From: Ustilaginoidea virens
Lineage: Eukaryota > Ascomycota > Sordariomycetes > Hypocreales > Clavicipitaceae
Assembly (NCBI RefSeq): GCF_000687475.1
Contig: NC_057316.1
Span: forward strand, 7,130,001 to 7,194,000
Length of the DNA stretch: 64,000 nucleotides
Direction of reading: 5' to 3'
The notes below the pieces were generated by a model that worked only from the letters and a program-made list of their open reading frames with translations, had not been told where the DNA came from and searched no databases. Of this stretch, positions 20,618 through 32,260 are shown piece by piece (positions within the stretch are counted from its first letter, which is position 1; the number at the start of each line of letters is the position of its first letter). The translations under genes and the position numbers were made by a program.

Positions 20618-23391
20618 TCATACGCTGTCGACTTCCTTCTCTGCCACGGATCGAATCAGTCGCTCATACTTGGTCTGCGCCTCCTGCTCCGGATCCTGGA
20701 ACTTGACAGACAGTGATGGGTTTGCGTCTTTGCCGCCAGGCCCCGTCGTCCATAAAACACCTGGCTTAGGTGTACAGCTTTGCTCGGTTTCCGGCTCCGA
20801 TTTGGGAGTCGGACTGTTCGCCTTGCAGTCATCAACGCCAGGGACAGCCTTTTCAGGATCAAAGTCGACGCGTGGCAGTCTCATGGCGAGCAAAACGTAT
20901 TCCGCCCGCGTCATATTGTCCATTACATCATTCATGTAGCGCCGGACCTCTTCCTGCGGCGCCACCACCCTTGCGAGGTTCTCCAGATGTCGCCCAGTGT
21001 TGGTCTGCAGGCGGATCGTGACAGGCTGATAGTAGTCCAGCTTGGGGTCTCCTCCATACTCTGAAATGCTTCCTTTTCGGACAATCAGAAACGATGCCAC
21101 GACTTGCTGCCCGGCCTGTGACGGCAGAAATTCGAGAACACTGTACTTGGGAAACAAGTACCTATCACCAGATCCAAAGTCGAAAGCCACGGCCGAAATG
21201 TCGGGTCGGTTGGCCGCCGGTGGTGGCCCCTTTGATCTCAGGGCTTGCGGATTGCCGTTGGGAGCATTCTGTGACGCGTTTGGCTTGGCTGGGGGGGCGG
21301 CGGCGACTCCGGAGTGGCCGTGCGTAGCTTGCCGACGTGTCGCCGGCAAAGGGCCTGGTGCTGGCGTCTTGGGTGTTGTTTTTGCGTCTCGGTGTAGCCT
21401 GTCCAGGATTTGCTTCAGATCAGTGGCGTCTGTGGCTCCATGCTTCCCCTCAGCAATGCGTCGGATCATGTCTTGACTTCGTCGATCCTCGAGGGCTGTT
21501 TTGACCAAAAGCACCACCAAAGGATCACTGCGCGGTGGTGGTCGCAGCTCTGATGACTTTTGGTTGGGGTTCGACGCCAGGACAATATCCAGTATCGTTC
21601 GTACCTCGTCGGCAAAATACTTCACCGTCCGCCCGTCCACCAGAAGCCGGTCAGCCGATAGTCCTTGTTGGCCACCTTTTTGCTTATACTCGGCATTCAG
21701 CTGGTCGATAATCTTTTGAAACTTGGCCAGCTCCCCCTCCTTGGCTTTTCCTTCGGCTACCCGCTTCATCAATTCACGTAGTTCCGGGTCTCTTGATGCC
21801 TTTTGGGCGAGAAGTGCAATAACTGGATCGTTCGCAGCAGGTTTCGCAGCAGGCACCGAAGGTGCACCCGCCTTGTTCACCCGGGATGGCGGGCATGGAT
21901 TTGGCGCACTTGGCGGACGAAAATTTGTCTTTTGGGGTGGAGTGCCCGTCGAAACAGGAACAGAACCCGGCTTCAGTGGCAGATTCGACGGGGGACGTGC
22001 GACGAGCTGTGTCACTGCAGTTGGCTGAAGAGCGGGATGAGCGGGAGAAGCAGCCCTTTGGGGATTTGAGGTGCTGGTGACCGGGTCTGGAGCAGGCTGT
22101 ACTGCTCTGGGGGTCGCACTTGACAAGGCCTTGGGTTGTAGATGCTGTGGCTGCGGTTGCGTTTGAGCTGGAGGTGCAGGTGCAGGTGATGGCGACGGCG
22201 ACGGCTGAGCTTTGACTGTAAATGCAGGGCTGGGTGAGGTCATTGCCTTTGCGGAAGCGACGCTCACGGCAGGGCTAGCTCCAGGTGCTGCCGCTGGGAT
22301 TTCAGTCGCCAAAAGAGCCGTTTGAGGAGTCGTGGTTGCCGGCTTTGTTGGGGCCTCGGGTGCATCGTTCACACGCACTGCCGGTTTGGCTTCTGTTGAT
22401 GTTGGCTGTGAAGTGTCCGGTGCCGGTGCCGGTGCCGGTGCCGGTGCCGGTGCCGCAACAGGGATCGCAGGTGTACAGGTAGCAGTTGGCGCAGACTGAG
22501 TTGATGGGGGAGGCATCGCTCCGTTGGGCGGTCCATACTGAAGCACTGGCCTTGCCAGAACGGGTGTTGGTTGTTGGACAGGCTTTGTTCCCAACTGCTC
22601 CGGAGCTTGTAACTGAGGCTGAGGTTGGCGGTGTGTTTGCGGACTCGTATGGGACGGTTGTTGTACCCGCGCCGCCTGTGCTGGCGCCTGAGCTGGCGCC
22701 TGCGCCGTCTCCTGCGCCGTCTCTGGTGGCCCTTGGGCAGCTGACGCTGTTTGAGCCTGGCCAGGTGGTTGTTGCAGCGGCTGTGGTTTGGGGTGAAATT
22801 TCAGCTGTTGATGGGGAAGCAGTTTAAACGTCTTGACGGCAAACATGGTTGCTTCGACGATATGAGGACCAATGGTCATGTTGACGAGGCCGACCTTCAT
22901 CATGCTGTCTTTCGGAGGGTTGTTGGGGTCCTCCTGCAGCATGCCCTTGCGCTTGTGAGGTTTCGTCCAAAACTTTTCAAACAATCCGTCGCTTAACCAT
23001 TTGTGGCGCGACCTCGACAGCGACTCAGACATGACTCCGCTACATCAGACGAGTCGCGGTCAGATAACTCGGGAACAAGGCGTTGCATGGCGGTGGGGGG
23101 GGGAGCAAGCAAAATGATTGGGGTTTACCTTTCAGAAAGCGACTGATATTCTTTGCTTGACAGGTCCGCAGCCTGAGGCTCTTCTACGGTGGGAAGAGGC
23201 TTTCCTGCTTCGACATGCTTCGGCAGTGGAGGCGGCGGCGTCGGAAGGCGAGGAGGCGGTGTCGGCTCGCGAGGAGGCGTCTCAACGACGGCTGGAGTTG
23301 ACGATTGGCCACGAGTCTCGACATTCCTCCGCTTGGCCGCCTGCTCCTGGCGAGCAGCGGCCCTGGGCGGCAGCTTGCGTTTCCTCTCCAT
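20618..23391 (-). CDS. SWC3: SWR1-complex subunit 3
   Basis: Subunit of the SWR1 remodeller that deposits H2A.Z (family knowledge). Two exons, 23391-23129 and 23039-20618, separated by an 89-nt intron, give 894 aa. The ATG at 23391 starts MERKRKLPPRAAARQEQAAKR, the SWC3 N-terminal signature. The junction reads KEYQSLSESGVMSESLSRSR and continues HKWLSDGLFEKFWTKP and EDPNNPPKDSM, all conserved. A long Pro/Ala/Gln-rich linker (about residues 180-520) is low complexity. The conserved C-terminal part is VLEFLPSQAGQQVVASFLIV, YQPVTIRLQ and NDVMDNMTRAEYVLLAMRLP. The linker contains a hexanucleotide repeat. Confidence 0.93.
22419..22454. repeat. GGTGCC hexanucleotide repeat in SWC3
   Basis: Six perfect copies code alternating Pro-Ala on the minus strand. 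Expansion would stay in frame. Confidence 0.9.
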
Positions 23392-24312
23392 CCCGGCCAA
23401 CGGCGACAAGGCTGAGGCAGTCGATTTGTTCGGCTGTCAATGGGCATTCGGCCGGCGGCATATCATGGCTCGCAGATTGCCGCACAGGCTGACGGGGCAG
23501 ATTCGCAACAGGCACAGGTCGAAGGGGCAGGGCCAGGGATTGTTGAGGCGACTATTTGCCCTTGCAGCTGTCTGTCGAGGAAGCGGTCGGTCGACGCAGG
23601 TCTCGCTGGTTGTGGGAGCTTGATCACGAGGAAGCATAACCCCAAACGGACAAGAGACGCTGGCGCATGTATAGATGGACGTTGCGATGGCGGTTTTGGT
23701 CTGACCGGGGGAGGGAGGGTGCGAAAAGAGCACCCGCGCTCTGCAGGGTTTGCCCAGCTCTTGGTCGTTTGCGATGGTAGCCGCTGCACCACACGCTGGG
23801 TCGAGTTGGGCCTGGAAGAAAAGGAGGGGATCGGTGGGTGAAGGAGCAATGAGCGATGCAGAAAAGCGACGGCTACAGTTGCCGTTTCATTCTATAAGGT
23901 CGGTCGGTTTCTCGTCGGAACGCGAAAGACTGTAAAAGTCCATCAGATGTGGATGCTGGAGAAAGATTGCGGTTGGTTGCGGTGGATGAGTGGTTTGGCC
24001 TGAATCTGGGGTGCCGCGTGCCGCGTACGGAGGAACCAGCCATAGTTGCTCCGCAGTGCCAGTACTTTGGCTGTCGGGTTACGCTACATGCCTGCCGCGT
24101 CCACCCTAGGAGCTCGTTCGGAGCTCAGACGACGCGTAGGGAGGCGTCTGGTGCTAAATCATCTTCCCGCAGTTCGTCGTCCGGATACATAAGCTAGTTT
24201 CCTACCAGACTGCATGTGCTGCTCGAGGCCAGCTGCTCGCTTGCGTCTGGTGCAGCAGACGACGCCCAAATCCAAATCAACGCGGCCGGGATTCCCGCAT
24301 TCGCAGCACAGC
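23392..24312. promoter_or_regulatory. Divergent upstream region of SWC3 and the ABHD12-like gene
   Basis: About 920 bp between divergent starts. No strong promoter motif, RNA gene or conserved ORF is visible; open frames on both strands look random. Confidence 0.4.
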
Positions 24313-25884
24313 ATGGTGCGCTCCCTGGCAAGGACGGCATCGTGGGCGGCCATCGTCCCCCTGGCCGTTTACGCCGCGTTTTGGTCCCTCGCCATGATAC
24401 CCTTCTTCCAGCGACAGTCCGTCTGTTTCCGCCCACGCGAGCCACCCACGGGTCGGAAACCTGTACTGATGTGCACCAAGCTTCCTATACGCGCATAAAA
24501 TCAACACCCTCTTCTGGGCCGATGTCAATGAACCCGAGAGATGGGGTTTCGCGAGTGAGTGGGACGACTCGGGCGTGTATTGGAGCTCGCAGCCCAAGTG
24601 GCATGTTCCGTCTGTCAGATACCTGTCAGATACCTGTCTGCATCACTAATACCAGACGCAACCAAGAGCACCAGGTCGCGCCGTTTCACCTGAGAACCCC
24701 CGATGGCAACCTCATCTACGCTTGGCATATCCTGCCTTTACCTCTCTACCAAAAGCATCAAGCGAATATCGCCCAGGGGGCCTCTTCCGACAAGGCCCCG
24801 CTCGACGTCGCTGCCACGGAGTCGTTCAGGCTGCTCAGATCAGACCCCGAGGCCAAGTTGATTCTGTATTGTAAGTGTGTCGTTGCCCTCCCTGGACCGT
24901 GCTACTACTGACAGCGGCCACCGCAGTCCATGGAGTTTGCCACCCCCCCCCCCCCCCCCCCCCCCCCCCCCGCCCAGCTGCTCCCTATATGAGCTGACCG
25001 GCGCCTCGCCCGTTATGGATTCTAACTTCTGCCTGTGCTTACATAGAATGCCGGCCATGTTGCCCAGATGTATCGGGCTGACAGCTACCACTCGTTGACG
25101 GATACTTCGTCGTATCATGTGATTGCCATTGATTATCGTGGCTATGGCCACTCCACGGGATACCCCACTGAACCAGGCCTCATTCAAGACGCCGAAACCC
25201 TGGTTGAGTGGTCGACGAAAGTGGCGGGCGTTTCTTCCGACCGAATCGTCCTGTTTGGCCACAGTCTGGGCACGGCCGTGGTGAGCGGCGTAGCCGACAA
25301 GTATTCTCGGCAGGGCGTGGATTTTGCGGGCCTCGTCCTCGTTGCCGGATTCAGCGACCTTTCCAACCTTCTGACCGGCTACCGCATCGGCGGCGTATTT
25401 CCCGTCATGGGGCCTCTTGCAGCTTGGCCGTCTGTTGTCAGGTTTCTGCAGGGTTTCGTGGTGGACAAGTGGCACTCAGCCAACCGACTGGCCAGCATCG
25501 TCCGCCACAGCGAGAAAAGGCTGCGCCTCGAGTTGATCCACTCGTACTGGGACTTGGATATTCCGTGGGAGCACGAGGAGATTCTCTTCCAGGCAGCAGC
25601 TAACGCCACAACCAACGGCTTGACCCAGCAAGAGTTTGACAGGTTCAAGAAGGACAAGACGCAATTCAGCTCGGGAGGTGCCGGCTTTGTTGCTGCCGTC
25701 AAGGCCAAGCCGGACATTGTTATTCGGCAAGAACTGGTCATGAACGGGGGTGGGTGAGACGTTGAACGGTCGTGGCAGCCCCAAAATGCAGAGCGCTAAT
25801 CCCACGACGTTAGGCCACAGCGACATTGTATCGTCCTCGGCCGTCATCATGGCAGTTATGAGGTGTTTCGAGCAAGCAGACTGA
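24313..25884 (+). CDS. ABHD12/BEM46-like serine hydrolase (monoacylglycerol lipase type)
   Basis: Six exons: 24313-24416, 24481-24554, 24667-24870, 24927-24934, 25047-25749 and 25814-25884, total 387 aa. The N-terminal signal anchor is WAAIVPLAVYAAFWSLAMIP. Then FLYAHKINTLFWADVNEPE and GFAKHQVAPFHL match the family. Exon 4 is only 8 nt (TCCATGGA); with its neighbours it codes LILYFHGNAGHVAQMY, the oxyanion-hole HG. The nucleophile is in LFGHSLGTAV, the acid in SYWDLDIPWEH, and the catalytic His in NGGHSDIV, split by the last intron. Intron 4 contains a run of 29 C. Likely an ER- or membrane-bound lysophospholipid or monoacylglycerol lipase; substrate is inferred from family only. Confidence 0.88.
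24927..24934 (+). other. 8-nt microexon coding the oxyanion HG motif
   Basis: Acceptor CCGCAG at 24921-24926 and donor GTTTGC at 24935 flank TCCATGGA. Its inclusion gives phase-correct FHG followed by NAGH; skipping it would shift the frame and delete the HG motif. Confidence 0.75.
24943..24971. repeat. Run of 29 C within an intron
   Basis: Lies in intron 4 (24935-25046) of the ABHD12-like gene, 8 nt after the donor. Confidence 0.9.
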
Positions 25885-26584
25885 CCGAGATGCGACCACG
25901 TCTTTTCACCCTTGGGGCCTGTTTTCTGTTCTGCAGGTTTGGTCTGATGTCGCCGTGCTTCAGTGTGGGCAAGCGGCCAATACTGTCAGCGAAACCCCTG
26001 CGGCAGGAGCTGCTCGATGGCCAACATGAATCGAGGTTCGAGCGTGACCCGGCACAAATGATGGCTGTCGGCTGCGCCTCTTTCTTTTTCCACTCCATAC
26101 TCCGTACCCGAGTTGGAATCGGCTAAGTTGATGAAGACAACAGTATGGCGATAAAGAAACTCTCCATGTACAGTAGATGCAGTTCTAGTAATGACTAGGT
26201 ACCTACCTCGGGTACTAGAGGCCTGAATATGCAAATATGCGGATGACTTGTTTGTACGATGCTGTAGTTACAGCCTGCAAGGTTAGTGCAATAGGCACGG
26301 AGTAGAGAGTCTGGCCTGTCTGGTCTGTCTGCTCTGGTGGGCCCCCCAAGCGGGGCTCGTGGTCTGCATGTGCCCAGCCCTGCCCTGGCCATTGTTTGAG
26401 GCTTTGGAGCCATTGACGGTCAACCGTAAAACCTCCCCGCCATCCCCGCCAAACAGATTGAATTGGCATTACCATTACCAGACCAGATCGACCGCAACGC
26501 TCACTGCCCTCCCGTGCCCATCCACATCCATCCATCCTCCCCATCCCCAGCTTCCCCTGCTTCAAACATCGAAAGCAACCCACC
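25885..26584. other. Upstream region of NMT
   Basis: Tandem-gene spacer with the ABHD12-like 3' UTR and the NMT promoter. A CTAGGTACCTACCTCGGGTAC palindrome-like block is at about 26195-26215. No gene is supported. Confidence 0.45.
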
Positions 26585-28628
26585 ATGGCCGACGAGGATG
26601 CCAAGCCAGTCGAGGCCACAGCCCGCCAGGACGAGGAGGAGCAAGTCCCCCACGACGGCGAATCTGCGTCAGAAGATGACGGAAACCCCCCCCGCGCCGC
26701 CGCCGATGCACCACCGGCCGCGTCCTCGACTCCCGGCAGCAGGAGCAAGTCGAGGCGCAAAAAGATCAAGCAGCTCCTGACGGCCAAGCCCGGCGCGCAG
26801 GGCCACGACGCCATGGTCAAGAGCGCCATCGACGGCCTCGTGCCGGAGCAGATGAAGGAGCTCGCGGCCCTGAACCCCAGCCTGATGCAGGAGCTGGCCT
26901 CGGCCGCGGGGACGGCGGACCCGTCGCCCGAGCAGGTCGCGGCCATGCTCAAGCCCATGAACCTCTCGGACGTCATGACCGGCCTGGCGGCCAGCGGCAA
27001 GAACGTCAAGGACATGGGCGCCTACAAGTTCTGGCAGACGCAGCCGGTGCCCAGGTTCGGCGAGGACGACGCGCAACGGGCGCACGAGGGCCCGCTCAAG
27101 GTGCAGGCCGCCGAGGACGTCGACAAGGAGCCGGCGGCGCTGGTGGCCGGCTTCGAGTGGGTGACGGTCGACCTGACCGACGACGGGGAGATGAAGGAGG
27201 TGTACGAGCTGCTCAACGGGCACTATGTCGAAGACGACGAGGCCATGTTTCGCTTCAACTACATCCCGGAAGTGCTTCGATGGTAAGCCGCCTCCCTTTT
27301 TTCTTTTCTCTTCTTTTCTTTTCTTTTCTATTCTCTTCTCTTCTCTTCTTTACCTTTCTTTTCTTGACCGCGCGCTTGAAAAGACGCCCCCCCGCTCGAG
27401 GTCGAGTGGCAAGAGTCTCTCGTTCAACATGTCGCGTGCTAACAGCAACTTTTCCTTGTTCCCAAACAGGGCCATGATGGCGCCCGGCTGGCAGCGCAAA
27501 TACCACATCGGGGTGCGGGCGTCCCAGTCGCGCAAGCTCGTCGCCTTCATATCCGCCATCCCCGTCAGGATCCGCGTGCGCGACAAGGTCTTCTCCACCT
27601 CCGAGGTCAACTTCCTCTGCGTGCACAAGAAGCTGCGCGGGAAGCGCCTCGCCCCCGTGCTCATCAAGGAGGTCACGCGCGTCAGCAACCTGGACGGCGT
27701 GTGGCAGGGCCTCTTCACCGCCGGCATCGTGCTCCCGCGGCCGGTGAGCACGTGCCGCTACTACCACCGCTCGCTGAACTGGCCCAAGCTGCACGAGTGC
27801 GGCTTCAGCCCCCTGCCGGCGGGCAGCAAGCCCCAGTACCAGATCCGCAAGTACGCGCTGCCGGAGAAGACGGCCACCCGGGGCCTGCGCCCCATGGAGG
27901 AGAGGGACGTGGACGCCGTGGTGGCCTTGCTGGCGAGGTACCTGGCGCGCTTCGACTTGGCGCCCGAGTTCACGGCCGACGAGGCCAAGCACTGGTTCAT
28001 GCCCAGCAGGGACGCGAAGCAGCAAGTCATCTGGTCCTACGTCGTCGAGGTCGGTAGCCGCCGACTGTGTGTTTTGCGCTGTTTTTTTTTTTTTTTTTTT
28101 TTTTTTTTGTGCTTCCGTCTCTCTGTCATTCATTTCTTGCTTGTTTCTTTGTTTGAAACCCCACCAGCGTGAACAAATCACCATGCCGCCAGCGAGAAGC
28201 TGACTGACTCCTTCCCCCCGGGGATGAAACAGAGCAACGGCAAAATCACCGACTTCTTCTCCTTCTTCTGCGTCGAGTCGTCCATCATCAAGACCGACGA
28301 CGTCCTCCGCGTCGCGTACCTCTTTTACTACGCCACCGAGACGGGGCTCGGCACGCCGCCGCCCGACAGGCCGGCGCTCAAGGCCCGGCTCAACGGCCTC
28401 GTCAACGACGCGCTCATCCTGGCCAAGCGGGCCAAGCTGGACGTCTTCAACGCCCTGTCCCTGATGGACAACGCCCTGTTCCTGGAGCAGCAGAAGTTTG
28501 GGGGCGGCGACGGCCAGCTGCACTACTACCTGTTCAACTACCGGGCGAACCCCATTGCGGGGGGGGTGAATGCCAGGAACCAGCTCGACGAGGAGCACCT
28601 GAGCGGGGTGGGGTTGGTGATGCCGTGA
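26585..28628 (+). CDS. NMT1: Glycylpeptide N-tetradecanoyltransferase (N-myristoyltransferase)
   Basis: Transfers myristate from myristoyl-CoA to N-terminal Gly of proteins. Three exons, 26585-27282, 27470-28049 and 28233-28628, give 557 aa. A long charged N-terminal extension includes a Lys/Arg-rich stretch ([12 protein letters not shown]). The GNAT-like core is clear: [33 protein letters not shown] (CoA-binding loop), [19 protein letters not shown], and [11 protein letters not shown]. The C terminus ends GVGLVMP, so the final carboxylate, which serves as catalytic base in yeast Nmt1, would belong to Pro rather than the usual Leu. Intron 2 contains a T27 run. Confidence 0.95.
28082..28108. 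repeat. Poly-T run of 27 in NMT intron 2
   Basis: Twenty-seven consecutive T, 32 nt after the donor, on the sense strand. Confidence 0.9.
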
Positions 28629-28820
28629 TGCGATGATGATGATGCGGGGGAAAAGAAGAAAGAAGAAGAAACGGGCGGCAGGTAGATTACAGAATCCCCC
28701 TTAATAGCAACAACAACAACAACATCAACAACAAAAAGAATGCCCCAAAAAACAAGTCGTAGTCCCACGCGGCCGTCGCGACCGCAGCCCCGGCGCGTAC
28801 AGCACCAGTCGGCAAACATG

Positions 28821-29132
28821 CTAGCCCTCCTCCAGCCCCGACCAGCGCTGCAGATGGCCGTCCATCCACTCGTTGAACCACCGGCTCCTCTCAAAGACGG
28901 GCGCGTGGCCCATGCCGTCCACCACCGCCGCCACGCCCGGCCGCAGCGCGCGGATCAGCGCCTCGCCATCCTCCACGGGCAGCATGCGGTCCCGCGCGCC
29001 GTGCAGCACCAGGATCCGGTGCCGGCCCACCTCGTCCGCCAGGCGGGCCAGCTGATCCGCCGACTTGGCGTGGCCCGCCGCCGCGGCCAGCTGGCACGCG
29101 AAGCCCACCGCGGCGGCCAGGGCGCCCCCGCT

Positions 29133-29166
<34 letters not shown>

Positions 29167-29430
29167 CGCCGCTTGTGCAGCTCCAGCGCCTGGAAGCGCT
29201 GGAAATTCGACCCGAAGCGGGGGTACTCGCCGTCCGCGGAGGCCGGGGCCGGGGCCGGGGCCGCGCCGCAGCGGGGCGAGGTGCGCGGCGACGGCGGCGC
29301 GACCGCGTCGGGCGCGGCGAGAAAGCCCCCGTCGAACAGGGCGAGCGCGACGTCCCGGATCGCCGGCTCCTCGGGCTTCGGGCGGAACAGCCGGGCGCGG
29401 CGCCACATCGCCGCGTGCCAGGGGAGGCTT

Positions 29431-29465
<35 letters not shown>

Positions 29466-30186
29466 CGTCGTCAGCGCGCGGGCCGACGTGCTCACCAGCG
29501 ACAGCGAGGCCAGGCGCCGCGGGGCCAGGCACGCCAGCTCCTGGGCGACCATGTCGCCGAGCGAGATGCCCAGCGCGTGGACGGAGCGCGGCGCCGCCCA
29601 CCCCACGTGGTCGAGCAGCTCGAGCGCGTCGCGCGCCATGGCCGACGTGGTGTACCGCCCGAGCGGCTTGTCGCTGCGCCCGACGCCGCGGTTGTCCAGG
29701 ACCAGCACCGTGTACCGGTCGCCGTGGACGTGGCCAAAGTAGTGCGTCTGGATCTGCCACGACGCCACCGTGCCGGCGAGGCCCATGAGGAGCTGGCCAG
29801 CCCCCCCCCCCCCGGGGGGCTTTGTCGTCAGCAAGCCGCGGAGCGAGCGGCAGGGGGCGTGCGCCAAGGGGCGGGCGTGTATCAGCCCGCCTGCGGGGTG
29901 GTTACGTACGTACAAGCAGCTTGGTTGGGCCGGCGCCGTGCAGCTCCCAGTAGATGCTGAGCGGGCCGCCGCGGCCGTGGGCGACGGGCAGCCTGCCGTG
30001 CGCGTGAGGCTCCAGGGCCCATATGGCCGAGGCGTAGGCCGGGTGGTTCAGCGTCTCCTGCACCGACGGAAAGGCGCATGCGTCTTCTTGGTGGTGCCTG
30101 GCCGGCGTCAGCAGCGGGGCGTTTGACATGCGTCTGGAGCTTGCGGCTAGCGGCGCAGGGCGCAGGGCGACTTACGGTTCAGACAT
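28821..30186 (-). CDS. Alpha/beta-hydrolase with polyglycine tracts
   Basis: The core exons are 30133-29914 and 29792-28821. I add a possible 11-nt first exon at 30186-30176 (ATGTCTGAACC before GTAAGT) with a 42-nt intron; otherwise translation starts at 30129 (MSNAPLLTPARH). The full model is 400 aa and in phase. The fold shows TKLLLLMGLAGT (oxyanion loop), VLVLDNRGVGRSDKP, nucleophile elbow ALGISLGDMVAQELA with Ser, acid region LVLHGARDRMLPVE, and His in VDGMGHAPVFE. The usual second Gly after GISLG is Asp here. CCG repeats code runs of 12 and 10 glycines in the cap region. No signal peptide is seen. Likely a cytosolic esterase-like enzyme, substrate unknown. Confidence 0.8.
29431..29464. 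repeat. CCG trinucleotide repeat coding polyglycine
   Basis: Encodes a 12-Gly tract in the hydrolase. A second CCG run at about 29133-29164 codes a 10-Gly tract. Confidence 0.9.
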
Positions 30187-31079
30187 GGTCGAACTTGCTG
30201 TGGGCTGCGCAAGCTGAAGCAGGTTGGCGATGCGCAAACACGCCGAGGTATATAGGAAGCAACATGACCTATGTATGTACCAGCATATGTACAGTATGTA
30301 GTGGGCCGGGGCGGAAGCAAGCGCTGAAGCAGGGCTGCGCCGCCCGCCAACGCAGCCGTCCGTACAGAGCATGTGCGTCGCCGGCATCATCGGACGTGTC
30401 GAGCCTGGTACACGCAAGACACGTCCATGTCCAAGTCCATGGTCTGGTCTGGTCCGGTCCGGTCTGGCCCGGTCTGGTCAATTGCAGAAAAAAATCATGT
30501 AGCACCCCCACGGTCAACGAGCACCAGTCGCCAAGTTTCTCGTCACATGCCAGGCTCATGCTGCGCGTGACGTGCGTGACTGACCTGCATCCCCCGAACC
30601 CGGCGGTTGACAAGCGCATCCACACCGCTGCATGCGCCTCGCCTCGCCTCCAGACATGCACATGAAATGCAGCAGCAGCAGCGGCAGCAACGTCGTCACT
30701 CGTCACTCGTCACTCGTCTCCGCCGTGCACCCCATGCAAACACCTGCCCAAAAGTACCAGTCAGTACATACCTGCTTTACCTTCTTCTCCGAATTACACA
30801 TTGTACTTTTCTCGTATACATCAATTGTAGCCTCGCAAGGCTCCCGCCGCGTCCCGTCATCCCCCGCCGCCCTACCCGGCACGTGCGATTGTGCGATTAG
30901 TTGGTTACCGGTTAGTGACTGACTCTGCTGCCCGCCGCGGTCCCGCGGGTTGCTCCGAGGGCTCCAATCCGGCCCACGTATTTATTGCACCACCATGCTT
31001 CCATCTCTCGCCTTTTTGACAGCCTTGCCGGCAGTTGAACCCTCCTCCACCGCTGCCTCGCCGCTGCCTCGCCGCTGCC
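30187..31079. other. Intergenic region with short tandem repeats
   Basis: It separates two minus-strand genes. GGTCT/GGTCC pentamers fill about 30441-30480 and GTCACTC repeats lie at about 30693-30718. No gene is supported. Confidence 0.5.
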
Positions 31080-31372
31080 TCACCGCTGCCCTGCCAGCCG
31101 TCGGCCCTGCACCTCCCCGAGAGCCTTGATCCCGCTGAAGAAAGCAACCGCCGCAACAACTCCGAGCACCGGCAGCGTCTGGAGCAGGTTCCAAGAGGTG
31201 TAGTACAGGAAGAAGACGCCCTCCACGGCGACGATGGAGCCGAAGAAGAGAGCGTGCGAGACCGGTGCGTTGCCGAGCGCTTTTCCGGTGTTGCACAAGT
31301 TGCCGCCAAGAGCAAGCCACTAAAGCGAGCAGAGTCAGCATGGCTAGCCCGCTTCCCATCTTTGAATACTGC

Positions 31373-31405
<33 letters not shown>

Positions 31406-32260
31406 AAAAAATAAAAAAAAGTCTCGAATCTCACCCCGGCAAAGAGAGCCGGCACGGTGGCCAGAACACCCAGCGCAAACACCGCCGACACAATCTGGGG
31501 CGGGTTCTTGGGGTCGGCCCGGAAAATGTGGTGAATCTCTGCCAGCTTGCCGTATCTCAGCGGAGCCGCAGGGCTGGGCGCGGGGTTTTGAGGGTCAAGC
31601 TCGATGGCGACGTCAAAGACGGGGGTGACGGAGCCCTTGGTCGGGCCGGCGGAGCCGAGAATCAGGCTGGCCTCGAGGACCGACGACGAGCCGAGCAGCT
31701 GGGCCGGGAGGTCTTTTTGCGACTAGTAGCAGCGGGTTAGCCATGCCGGCTGGGTTCCAGCCGGTTGCCGCCTGCGCCGTGTGCGTTGTCTGCAGTTGTC
31801 GGAAACAACGACGGCCGTGGTCTCGCGTAGCTCCTCTGTGCGCACGTACAATTTGAACAACTCCCTTGCCGTTCTCCTTGACCGCCATGGGAAACGGTGC
31901 TTCCAGCCCAGATGGGCCCTTGACCACCAGAAAAGCCTGGTGCGGCCGCTTGGGCTTGTCGCCCTCCTTTGTCGTCAGCAACACCTTGAGAGCGTCCTTG
32001 GGACCGAGAGTGACCGTCTTCTTGACGCGCGCCGAGTCGGTGAACCTTGAACAAGAAAAAGCCATTAGCAAGACCGTCGTCGCTGGCAATCCAAAAGATG
32101 CTCCTTGCGAGGGGGGGGGGGGGGGGAGGGCTCATCGTGCCACGTACTTCTCAACCACCTTGTTAGCCTTGCCCACCGAAACAGACGCATCCGAAAACGT
32201 CCATTGAGCAGCAGTCGCGGCCGCCAGGGCAAGAACCGTCGAAGCTACCGAGAGCCGCAT
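31080..32260 (-). CDS. SWP1: Oligosaccharyltransferase subunit ribophorin II (SWP1)
   Basis: Subunit of the ER oligosaccharyltransferase that transfers N-glycans to nascent proteins. Four exons, 32260-32148, 32045-31850, 31722-31435 and 31319-31080, give 278 aa. A signal peptide (MRLSVASTVLALAAATAAQ) precedes a lumenal beta-rich domain (TDSARVKKTVTLGPKDALK, RPHQAFLVV, SQKDLPAQLLGSSSVLEAS). Three C-terminal helices follow: IVSAVFALGVLATVPALFAG, HALFFGSIVAVEGVFFLYY and VLGVVAAVAFFSGIKAL. Size and layout match fungal SWP1. Intron 1 has a C16 run and intron 3 a T30 run on the sense strand. Confidence 0.92.

Noticed and set aside
27255..28598. 447-codon minus-strand open frame over NMT
   Set aside because: Runs through NMT introns and their poly-T run; no conserved sequence.
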